Shown here: in pieces, positions 1 to 7,800 of the stretch
Layout of the letters: each line of letters opens with the position of its first letter
Numbering within the stretch: position 1 is the first letter of the stretch
Assembly: GCA_027859055.1 (NCBI GenBank)
Contig: JAQIBO010000390.1
Coordinates: forward strand, 1 to 11,817
DNA length: 11,817 nt
Direction of reading: 5' to 3'
Source of the DNA: Spirochaeta sp.
GTDB taxonomy: Bacteria; Spirochaetota; Spirochaetia; DSM-27196; Alkalispirochaetaceae
Made by a program: the position numbers and the translations under genes
Notes under the pieces: model-generated
What the model was told of the DNA's origin: nothing
Database searches by the model: none
The model's input: the letters and a program-made list of their open reading frames with translations, nothing else

Positions 1-849
1 TTTGAACGCGCCGCGAAAGTATCAGGAGCCAAGTTTTACTACCTGCGCAATGAAGGTGTCTTTCTGGAGCTGGCCCTCACCCGTTTTGCTCTGGATATCC
101 TTACTGAACGGGGGTTCACGCCGATGATCACCCCGGATATCGCCCGCACCGACGTGGTGGCGGGGATCGGGTTCAATCCGCGCGGGCCGGAGTCCAACAT
201 CTACAACCTCGAGCACGAGGAGACCAGTCTTGTCGGCACTGCCGAGATAACCCTCGGAGGCTATTACTCCGAAGAAACGCTGAACGCCGATGACCTGCCG
301 GTACGCATGGCGGGACTTTCCCACTGTTTCCGCCGCGAAGCCGGGGCGGCAGGTCAGTTCTCCCGCGGACTGTACCGGGTTCACCAGTTCACAAAGGTGG
401 AGATGTTCATTCTCTGTCACCCGGATAATTCCGAAACGTACCACCAGGAGATGCTGGCAACGGAAAAAGAGATCTTCTCGCGCCTGGGAATTCCGTTTCG
501 CGTGCTCGATATCTGCAGTGGTGACCTCGGCGGGCCGGCGTATCGCAAGTACGATCTTGAGGCGTGGATGCCGGGGCGTGGTGACAACGGAGAATGGGGC
601 GAGGTGACCAGCACATCCAATTGCACCGACTTCCAGAGCCGACGGTTGAATATCCGCTACCAGGGGAAGAGTGAAAACGGGCGCAAGGAGCGTGGCTTCA
701 TTCACCTTCTCAACGGTACCGCCGTAGCGGTCTCCCGGGCGATCATCGCGATTCTTGAGAATAACCAGCAGGCCGACGGCTCGGTAATCATCCCCGAGGC
801 GCTGCAGCGGTACACCGGATTTGACCGGATCCCGGCAAGGAGCACCTGA
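1..849 (+). CDS. serS: Seryl-tRNA synthetase, C-terminal part (5' end outside window)
   Basis: Charges tRNA-Ser with serine in the cytoplasm (class II aminoacyl-tRNA synthetase). The frame is open from base 1, so the N-terminal tRNA-binding coiled coil and start codon lie upstream; 282 residues of an enzyme usually about 430 long are present. Visible are motif 1 (ending FTPMITPDI), the GTAEI serine-site segment, motif 2 (FRREAGAAGQFSRGLYRVHQF, then KVEMF) and motif 3 (TSNCTDFQSRRLNIRY followed by HLLNGTAVAVSR). The ending, with ILENNQQ, DGS and PEALQRY, matches the family C-terminus. The segment DLGGPAYRKYDLEAWMPG and the NGTAVAVSR form of motif 3 recall organellar-type SerRS more than the E. 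coli type; this is from memory of the family, not an alignment. The stop TGA (847-849) overlaps the apparent start of the neuB-like gene, so the two are probably co-translated. Identity is very secure. Confidence 0.96.
   Translation, partial: FERAAKVSGAKFYYLRNEGVFLELALTRFALDILTERGFTPMITPDIARTDVVAGIGFNPRGPESNIYNLEHEETSLVGTAEITLGGYYSEETLNADDLPVRMAGLSHCFRREAGAAGQFSRGLYRVHQFTKVEMFILCHPDNSETYHQEMLATEKEIFSRLGIPFRVLDICSGDLGGPAYRKYDLEAWMPGRGDNGEWGEVTSTSNCTDFQSRRLNIRYQGKSENGRKERGFIHLLNGTAVAVSRAIIAILENNQQADGSVIIPEALQRYTGFDRIPARST
837..842 (+). promoter_or_regulatory. Shine-Dalgarno site of the neuB-like gene, inside the serS end
   Basis: AAGGAG lies six bases before ATC at 849-851 and three bases before CTG at 846-848. 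It sits within the last codons of serS. Its position argues that translation of the downstream gene starts at the serS stop and not at the TTG at 939, which would remove the first catalytic strand of the synthase. Confidence 0.6.
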
Positions 850-2009
850 TCGCTTCCGTACCGATCGTTCCGCACCGCCCACGAATCATCGCCGAAATCG
901 GCACCGCCCACGACGGAGACCTGGACCGTGCCCGGAAATTGATTCACGCGGCAGCGGCGGCGGGAGCGGATACCGCCAAATTCCAGCTGGTCCGGGCGGC
1001 GGAAATTCTCCATCCCCTCTCCGGGACGGTTGATCTTCCCGGGGGGAAACTGGCCCTGTACGAGCGTTTCGTGGAACTGGAACGGGATGCCGAGTTCTAC
1101 ACGGAACTTCAGGCCGCCTGTACCGAGGCGGGGCTTACCTTTTTGTGCACCCCGTTCGGTCTCGAAAGCGCGCGGATGCTGCACATGATGGGGGTGGAAG
1201 AGTACAAGATAGCCTCACCGGAGCTGAATCATCAGCCCCTGTTGCGGGAGATCGCCCAGTACCGAAAACCGATCATCCTTTCAACCGGTGTGGCCCGTCT
1301 GCGGGACATCGCCGAGACGCTTGACTACCTGGAGTTTCTCAACGTCCACGCGCCAATCCAGCTCTTGCACTGCGTGACCTCCTACCCGGCCCGTGAGGAG
1401 GAGTACAACCTGCGCGTGTTGCCGACACTGCACGGAATTTTCGGCCTCCCGGTAGGCCTGTCCGATCACTCAATGGACCCGGTTCTGGTACCAGCGCTGG
1501 CAACAATTCTTGATGCGGTCACGATCGAAAAACACATCACCCTCGACCGGACCGACAACGGTCTGGACGACCCGATCGCACTGGATCCCGATGAGTTTCG
1601 TCAAATGGTTTCTGAGATCACCCGGATTTCCGATGTTCTGGCTGAGGCGGACGACGAAGTGGACTATCACCGGCTCCAGCGAATGCTGGAGGAAGATCTG
1701 CGCCTGCGCTTCGGCGAGGAACGCGTCGAAGCCGTCCTCGGGGACGGGATAAAACGCCTCGCTCCCAGTGAACTGCGCCACTACGGGTTTACGAACCGCA
1801 GCATCCACGTGCTGTCGGACCTTTCCGCAGGGGACGAGCTGACAGCTGAACGGCTTGCCGTGTTGCGGAGCGAAAAGAACCTCACTCCCGGACTGCATCC
1901 ACGCTATTGGGAAGTGGTCCTGGGAACCCGGATAACATCGCCGGTCAAAGCCGGCGAAGGTCTCCGGTGGGACCATATCATCGGTCCGGTAACGGACGGA
2001 ACGGGTTGA
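849..2009 (+). CDS. neuB: NeuB/SpsE-family sialic-acid-type synthase with C-terminal SAF domain; non-canonical start
   Basis: The family condenses phosphoenolpyruvate with an N-acylated hexosamine (e.g. ManNAc) to make a nonulosonic acid for cell-surface or flagellar glycans. The TIM-barrel domain begins PRIIAEIGTAHDGDLDRAR, continues ADTAKFQ, YKIASPEL, PIILSTGVA, LLHCVTSYPA, GLSDHS and IEKHITLD, and ends near residue 260. The two metal-ligand histidines of the family (in GLSDHS and EKHIT) are kept. A SAF/antifreeze-like domain follows (roughly the last 70 residues: FTNRSIHVLSDLSAGDEL to DHIIGPV), including the substrate-contacting Arg (NRS). Oddities: Ala replaces the usual Asn in the IGxNHxG motif; the usual GPDH-like segment reads GLDDP; the linker before SAF seems about 20 residues longer than usual. 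No ATG, GTG or TTG occurs in frame before 939, yet conserved AEIG lies upstream at 891-902. I place the start at ATC 849 (CTG 846 is the alternative). No neuA or neuC partner is in the window, so the exact sugar is unknown. Confidence 0.85.
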   Translation: MASVPIVPHRPRIIAEIGTAHDGDLDRARKLIHAAAAAGADTAKFQLVRAAEILHPLSGTVDLPGGKLALYERFVELERDAEFYTELQAACTEAGLTFLCTPFGLESARMLHMMGVEEYKIASPELNHQPLLREIAQYRKPIILSTGVARLRDIAETLDYLEFLNVHAPIQLLHCVTSYPAREEEYNLRVLPTLHGIFGLPVGLSDHSMDPVLVPALATILDAVTIEKHITLDRTDNGLDDPIALDPDEFRQMVSEITRISDVLAEADDEVDYHRLQRMLEEDLRLRFGEERVEAVLGDGIKRLAPSELRHYGFTNRSIHVLSDLSAGDELTAERLAVLRSEKNLTPGLHPRYWEVVLGTRITSPVKAGEGLRWDHIIGPVTDGTG

Positions 2010-2024
2010 CTTCCCGGTCCGCCC
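1994..2024. terminator. Hairpin between convergent neuB-like and acn genes
   Basis: Arms 1994-2005 and 2013-2024 pair at 10 of 12 positions around a 7-base loop; GTAAC (1989-1993) and GTTAC (2030-2034) could add five pairs across an asymmetric bulge. It spans the neuB stop and lies six bases beyond the acn stop, so it could serve both convergent transcripts. There is no T-tract on either side, so an intrinsic terminator is only a possibility. Confidence 0.35.
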
Positions 2025-2030
2025 ATCCGG

Positions 2031-4745
2031 TTACGCTATAAACTTCCGCAGGACCGTGTGCAGGATACCCCCGTTGCGGTAGTACTGCACCTCAACCGGT
2101 GTATCGATCCGACACACCGTCTCAAATGACCGGGACGCCCCGTTTTCATCGGTCACGTCCACCCGCACAGTCTGCCCCGGTTTGAGGTCATCGTTAACGT
2201 CGATGGTGAAGCTCTCGAATCCGGTCAGCCCGAGGGATTCCGCGGTGTCTCCCTCTTTAAACTGGAGGGGCAGCACACCCATCCCGACGAGGTTACTCCG
2301 GTGAATGCGCTCAAAGCTTTCGGCAATGACCGCGCGAATCCCCAGCAACTGGGCACCCTTGGCGGCCCAGTCGCGGGACGAACCCATGCCGTAATCCTTG
2401 CCCGCCAGAACTACCGTCGGTACACCCGCTTTCTTGTACCTTTCAGCTGCGTCAAAAATGCTCATCACCTCGCGGGTGGGTACGTGGGTGGTAACCGACC
2501 CCTCCGTCCCGGGGGCCATCCCGTTGCGAAAACGGATGTTGGCAAACGTCCCCCGCGTCATGATTCGGTCGTTACCGCGGCGGCTGCCGTAGGAGTTGAA
2601 ATCGTTCCGTTCGACGCCCTGTTCCACCAGATACCGGCCGGCAGGACTGTCCGGGGCGATCGCTCCGGCGGGACTGATATGGTCGGTTGTGATGCTGTCC
2701 CCGGCCTTCACCAGGACGCGCGCGTCCGTGATTTCGCTGATCGGTGTGACCTCAAGCCCCATATCCCGGAAAAACGGCGGTTCCTGAATATAGCTGGATT
2801 CGTCTTTCCAGTTGTACAGAGCCGACTCGACCACGGGAATCGCGTTCCAGTCGGGATTCGACTCTTCCAGACCGGTATAGCTTTCGATAAACGCCTCCCG
2901 GTCAAGCGCCTGCTGGACATACTCCTGCAGTTCTTCCGCTCCGGGCCAGATCTCGTGGAGGTGCACCGGAGCACCGGCGGTATCGTATCCGATCGGATCC
3001 GACGAGAGATCGATGTCCACCGTTCCGGCAACAGCGTACGCTACCACCAGCGGCGGAGACATCAGGAAATTGGCCTTGGTATGGGGGTTGATCCGCCCCT
3101 CAAAGTTGCGGTTACCGGAAAGGACACCCGCCACAACCAGGTCCTCCGCCTCGATACCTTTTGCAATGTTTTCCGGAACGGGGCCGCTGTTACCGATACA
3201 CGTGGTGCAGCCGTACCCGACCAAATAGAACCCGAGTTTCTCGAGGTATTCCATGAGTCCCGTACGTTGCAGATACTCGGTCACGACCATTGAACCGGGA
3301 GCAAAACTCGTCTTGATCCACGGTTTGCGCCCCAGCCCGCGTTCATGCGCCTTCTTTGCAAGCAGGCCTGCCGCAAGGAGGACGCTCGGATTACTGGTAT
3401 TTGTACAGCTGGTGATCGCCGCTATGACAACGTCGCCCTGGGCAAGTTCCTTTTTACTGCCGTCATCGAGAACCACCTCCGCCGTTTTTGCCACCTGCTG
3501 TTCGTCCAGGCCGTACCCGCCCTTCTCTACCGGTGTACGCATCAACGAGCGCCATGCATCCTTTACCGCGCTGACAGCGATGCGGTCCTGCGGCCGCTTC
3601 GGTCCGGCGATACTCGCTTCAACCGCATCCAGGTCCAACTCCAGCACCGATTCAAATTCAGGGTCCGGGGTTTCATCGGTACGAAACATCTCCTGCTGCC
3701 GGGCGTACTGTTCAACGGTCTTGATCTGCTCTTCGCTTCGACCGGTGGCCCACATGTAGTTCAGGGTCTGCTGGTCGATCGGAAAGAATCCCATCGTCGC
3801 CCCGTACTCCGGTGCCATGTTGGAGATCGTCGCCCGGTCGGGAACGGTCATCTCACTGAGGCCGGGCCCAAAGAATTCCACAAATTTCGCGACAACGCCG
3901 TGCTCGCGAAGCATCTGAGTAATCCGGAGAACCAGGTCGGTGGCGGTGATTCCCGCGCGAAGCTTTCCGGTGAGTCTGACACCGACAACCGCCGGCGCAA
4001 GCACGTAAATCGGCTGCCCAAGCATCGCCGCCTCAGCCTCAATACCGCCGACACCCCATCCAACCACACCGAGACCGTTGATCATCGGCGTATGGCTGTC
4101 GGTACCGACAAGAGAGTCAAAATAGGCTACGGTCTCGCCGTTCTGCTCCCGCACCTGAACACCCTTCCCGAGGTACTCCAGGTTGACCTGGTGACAAATG
4201 CCGCTGGCCGGGGGAACGACGGAAAAGTTTTCAAATGCGCCCTGCCCCCAGCGGAGAAACTCATACCGCTCCCGGTTGCGCTTGAATTCCAGTTCGGCGT
4301 TCTGTTTCAGCGCACTGGAACTGTTGAAAAAGTCGACCTGAACCGAATGGTCGATTACCAGGTTGACCGGGAGTTCCGGATTGATCCGTGCCGGATCGCC
4401 ACCAAGGCGGGCCATAGCGCTGCGCATCGCCGCCAGGTCCACCACACTGGGTACCCCGGTAAAATCCTGCAACAGAACACGTGCCGGTTTGAACGGAATC
4501 TCGACTTTCGCCGGGGCGGCGGGATCGTAATTGCCGATCGCCTCGATATGGTCCCGAGTTACCTCGTACCCATCCTCGTGCCGTAAGATCGATTCCAACA
4601 GGACCCGGATTGAAAACGGAAGCCGTCTGACGTTTTCGAATCCGTTGTCCGCTAGCTCAGGAATGCTATGGTACGCAACCGCGCCGAGGGCGGTGTCCAT
4701 CTTTTTCTTCGTATTGAAACTGTTTCCGACTGCGGGTTGACTCAT
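2031..4745 (-). CDS. acnA: Aconitate hydratase, AcnA/IRP1 type
   Basis: Interconverts citrate and isocitrate through cis-aconitate in the TCA cycle, with a [4Fe-4S] cluster, in the cytoplasm. The 904 residues match AcnA/IRP1 (about 890). The three cluster cysteines are C447 (ITSCTNTSNPS) and C513/C516 (GYGCTTCIGNSGP); their spacings of 66 and 3 residues equal those I recall for E. coli AcnA (435, 501, 504). Other family blocks are LPFSIRVLLESILR, GTDSHTPMINGLGVVGWG, the swivelling-domain SRRGNDRIMTRGTFANIR and YGMGSSRDWAAKG, with RSNLVGMGVLPLQF near the end. The start at 4745 is backed by AAGGAG (4754-4759 on the complement) eight bases upstream. The gene is convergent with the neuB-like gene and divergent from the E1-lipoyl-KAS fusion, sharing a 92-bp upstream region. 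No truncation or missing ligand is seen. Confidence 0.98.
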   Translation of the reverse strand: MSQPAVGNSFNTKKKMDTALGAVAYHSIPELADNGFENVRRLPFSIRVLLESILRHEDGYEVTRDHIEAIGNYDPAAPAKVEIPFKPARVLLQDFTGVPSVVDLAAMRSAMARLGGDPARINPELPVNLVIDHSVQVDFFNSSSALKQNAELEFKRNRERYEFLRWGQGAFENFSVVPPASGICHQVNLEYLGKGVQVREQNGETVAYFDSLVGTDSHTPMINGLGVVGWGVGGIEAEAAMLGQPIYVLAPAVVGVRLTGKLRAGITATDLVLRITQMLREHGVVAKFVEFFGPGLSEMTVPDRATISNMAPEYGATMGFFPIDQQTLNYMWATGRSEEQIKTVEQYARQQEMFRTDETPDPEFESVLELDLDAVEASIAGPKRPQDRIAVSAVKDAWRSLMRTPVEKGGYGLDEQQVAKTAEVVLDDGSKKELAQGDVVIAAITSCTNTSNPSVLLAAGLLAKKAHERGLGRKPWIKTSFAPGSMVVTEYLQRTGLMEYLEKLGFYLVGYGCTTCIGNSGPVPENIAKGIEAEDLVVAGVLSGNRNFEGRINPHTKANFLMSPPLVVAYAVAGTVDIDLSSDPIGYDTAGAPVHLHEIWPGAEELQEYVQQALDREAFIESYTGLEESNPDWNAIPVVESALYNWKDESSYIQEPPFFRDMGLEVTPISEITDARVLVKAGDSITTDHISPAGAIAPDSPAGRYLVEQGVERNDFNSYGSRRGNDRIMTRGTFANIRFRNGMAPGTEGSVTTHVPTREVMSIFDAAERYKKAGVPTVVLAGKDYGMGSSRDWAAKGAQLLGIRAVIAESFERIHRSNLVGMGVLPLQFKEGDTAESLGLTGFESFTIDVNDDLKPGQTVRVDVTDENGASRSFETVCRIDTPVEVQYYRNGGILHTVLRKFIA

Positions 4746-4767
4746 GTATTGATCTCCTTGATGAGAA

Positions 4768-4794
4768 ATTATAACGCCCCGTCAAGGGAGTCGA
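4768..4794 (-). promoter_or_regulatory. Candidate acn promoter
   Basis: On the complement a perfect -10 box TATAAT lies at 4773-4768. The best -35 match is TCGACT (complement of 4789-4794, 4 of 6 to TTGACA) with a short 15-base spacer. Transcription would begin near 4761, just ahead of the ribosome-binding site, leaving a very short leader. The -10 is good and the -35 weak. Confidence 0.45.
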
Positions 4795-4799
4795 CTACC
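4786..4799. promoter_or_regulatory. Palindrome in the centre of the divergent promoter region, possible operator
   Basis: AGTCGACT (4789-4796) is a perfect 8-bp palindrome, and it extends to a 14-bp dyad with one mismatched pair. It overlaps the candidate -35 boxes of both divergent genes, so a bound regulator could control both. An 8-bp palindrome can occur by chance. Confidence 0.3.
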
Positions 4800-4820
4800 C
4801 CAAAGGCCCCATGGTATAGT
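4791..4820 (+). promoter_or_regulatory. Candidate promoter of the E1-lipoyl-KAS III gene
   Basis: TCGACT (4791-4796, 4 of 6 to TTGACA), 18 bases, then TATAGT (4815-4820, 5 of 6 to TATAAT). Transcription would start near 4827, immediately before the Shine-Dalgarno GGAGG at 4829-4833, giving a leader of about 11 bases. Confidence 0.4.
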
Positions 4821-4837
4821 CAGCTTTCGGAGGATTT

Positions 4838-7800
4838 ATGGTTACGAAAACGTTCAGCAATACCGACACCCTTCGGTCCCTCTATTCAACGATGATTACC
4901 GCCCGACATTTGGATATGATTGAACAGAGCTACACCTCCCGTGGCGAGGCGTTCTTCCACGTATCCGGGGCGGGTCACGAAGGCTCTATCGCCCTGTACC
5001 CGCATCTTACCGAGAGCGACTGGCTGCACTGTCACTACCGCGACAAAGCGTTGATGCTCGCCCGTGGCATATCCCCGTACATGTTCTTCCTCAGTCTGTT
5101 CAACAAAGACGGTTCCCACTCACGGGGACGGCAGATGAACGCCCACATGAGCGCGCCGGAATACAAAATTCTGAGCATCGTCGGCCCGGTCGGAAACAGC
5201 GCACTCCAGGCGGTTGGTGTTGCGGAACAGATGAAAGACACATCCGGCGCTCCCTTCGTTCTCTGCGCTCTTGGCGAGGGCACCACCCAGGAGAGCGAGG
5301 TGATCGAAGCGATCGGTCATGCGGTACGGGCTCAACTGCCCGTACTTTTTCTCATCCAGGACAACCACTACGCGATTTCCACGAAAACCCCGGGCCAGAC
5401 GTTCTTCTCGCGACCCGACGGTGAGGCGGATGAGTTTTACGGTATACCGATTCGCCGCGTTGATGGCCGCGACACCGTTGGCGCTACCAGGGCGTTCGGT
5501 GAGGTCGTCGGCGGCATCCGCGAGGACCGCAAACCGCGCATCGTTATCTTCACGGTGGAGCGGCTTCATAACCACACCAATGCCGACGACCAGCGCGTGT
5601 ACCGGAGTCCCGACGAGATAGCCGCAGCTGCGAAAACGGGAGATCCTGTGGCACTTCTACGCGCCCAGCTCCTCGATATGGGAGTCTCCGAGGCGGAACT
5701 TGCCGCTGAAGAGGAGCAGATCCATACACGTCTGGTGGAAGATGCGCGCCGAGCACAGATAAGCGCCGAACCGCAGCCAACCGTGGGTGCCAAACAGGAG
5801 CTTTCGGCGCGGCTGACCGACCACGCAACTGAGTACCTCGGCGACGGTTCCGACGACCTGGTGATGCTCGAGGCGATCCGCGAGGTCCTCGACGCCCGGA
5901 TGGCCGCGGACGAGCGGGTCACCCTGTTCGGGGAGGATTTGGAGGACCCGAAAGGCGACGTCTTTGGTATCACCCGTGGCCTCGGAGAGAAATACGGCAC
6001 GCGGATCCAGAACAGTCCACTCAGCGAGTCGCTGATTCTGGGCGTCTCGATCGGTCGCGCTCTTGCCGGTGGCCGCCAGGTGGCATTTCTTCAGTTTGCC
6101 GACTTTCTCCCCATCGCCTACAACCAGATCTTTGCGGAACTGGGAAGCATGTTCTGGCGAACCGACGGTGCATGGAAGGTGCCGCTGATCGTCATGATAA
6201 CCGCCGGCGGATATCGCCCGGGCCTGGGCCCGTTTCACGCATCCACCCTGGAGGCGCTCGTTGCCCATACCCCCGGGGTCGACGTCTTTATGCCCTCCTC
6301 CGCGGGGGACGCCGCCGGGCTTCTCAACGCCGCGTTCGAATCGGAACGGCCGACGATCTTTTTCTACCCCAAGAACCAGCTCAACGACCGCGCCCGCATG
6401 ACAAGCCGCGACGTTGCCCGGCAGATCGTTCCAATCGGTGTGGCGCGCCGCGTGCGCTCCGGTGATGACATCACGATCGTTGCGTACGGAAATACGGTTC
6501 CCCTCGCTGTCCATGCGGCGGAGGTACTTGAGGAGCACGGTGCCACGGTGGATCTCCTGGATCTCCGCAGCCTGGTGCCGTGGGACGAGGAAACGGTTAT
6601 CGCCAGCGCCGAGAAGACCGGTCGGTTGATCGTGACCCACGAGGATAACCACACCGCCGGTTTCGGCGCCGAAGTGGTCTCCACTGTGAGCGAACGCAGC
6701 CGCCGCCACGTGATCTCCCGCCGCGTCACCCGCCCGGACACCTACGTTCCGTGTAACTTCGGAAACCAGCTGGACGTACTTCCCTCATACAAACGAATTC
6801 TTGAAACCGCCGTGGATCTCCTCGGTGGTTCGGTGATCTGGAAACGGGATGATGCCGGCGAGGCGGGTGTTTTTGACGTTGAGGCTATCGGCTCCAGCCC
6901 CTCCGACGAGACCGTCTCCGTCCTGGAATGGAAAGTTGCCCCCGGTGATGAGATCGCCGAAGGTGACCTTATCGCCGAGGTGGAGGCTGACAAGGCTGCC
7001 GCGGAATTGAAATCCCCCGTTGCCGGAACGGTCGCGGAGTTGCTGATTGAAGAAGGCGATAACGTCCCGGTAGGAACCCCGATAGCCCGCGTCCGCACGG
7101 CGGTTGACGCACCGGCCCATATCAAACCGCTGACCCGGGAAAACCCCGGTGACCCGATCATCTCCGGCCTGACCGTTGGCGGCAGTCACCGACGCAGCGC
7201 CACCGTACCGGGCGCCGTCACCGGTCCGACGGACCGCTCCCCGGTGGACACCGACGTCTGCCTGATCGGAGCAACCGCGGTACGCAAGGGTTCCCGACTG
7301 GTCGAGAACGCGGAGATCGCCACGATGACCCCCGACTGGGACGCCGTGGATATCGAGAAACGAACAGGCATAGCCCGTCGTCCCTGGGTCGTCGAGGGCG
7401 AAGATACGCTTTCGCTGGCGGTAGACGCCTCCCGGTCGGTTCTCGAACAATCAGGGCTCACGATCGCCGATATCGGAATGATAGTTTTCTCGACGGGCAC
7501 GCCGACAAGCACCACGCCCTCGATGGGGACGTTGCTTCAGTACGCCCTTTCCAACGGTGACAACACCTCGACGTGCCCCGCCTTCGACATTAACGCAGCG
7601 TGTTCAGGGTATATCTACGGCCTGCATATCGCCTGGGACTATCTGAGCAACAGCCCGGACAAGCTGGTTCTCCTGGTTACCAGTGAAGTACTCAGCCCCC
7701 GTCTGGATATGCACGACGGCGGTACCGCGCCGATTTTCGGTGACGCCGCAACGGCAACCCTCGTTGGAGGAAGCGCATCGCCGATCGCCGGAACCGCCCG

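Noticed and set aside
939..941. TTG at 939 as the start of the neuB-like gene
   Set aside because: It would delete the conserved AEIG strand and first helix of the barrel, which are clearly encoded just upstream in the same frame, and there is no ribosome-binding site before it.
22..1184. Minus-strand open frames (22-882 and 702-1184) opposite serS and the neuB-like gene
   Set aside because: Shadows of two well-supported plus-strand genes; no domain similarity.
2301..4586. Long plus-strand open frames (2301-3293 and 3345-4586) opposite the aconitase gene
   Set aside because: Their translations show no recognisable family and are rich in Arg, His and Pro as expected for antisense of a GC-rich gene. 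The aconitase on the other strand is certain.
5657..6709. 350-residue minus-strand open frame opposite the E1 domains
   Set aside because: It lies wholly within a gene with clear catalytic motifs, has no family similarity and no convincing ribosome-binding site.
6977..7006. Biotin attachment site in place of a lipoyl site
   Set aside because: The attachment motif is EADKA, matching lipoyl domains (ETDKA), and not the EAMKM of biotinyl domains; the E1 context also demands lipoate.
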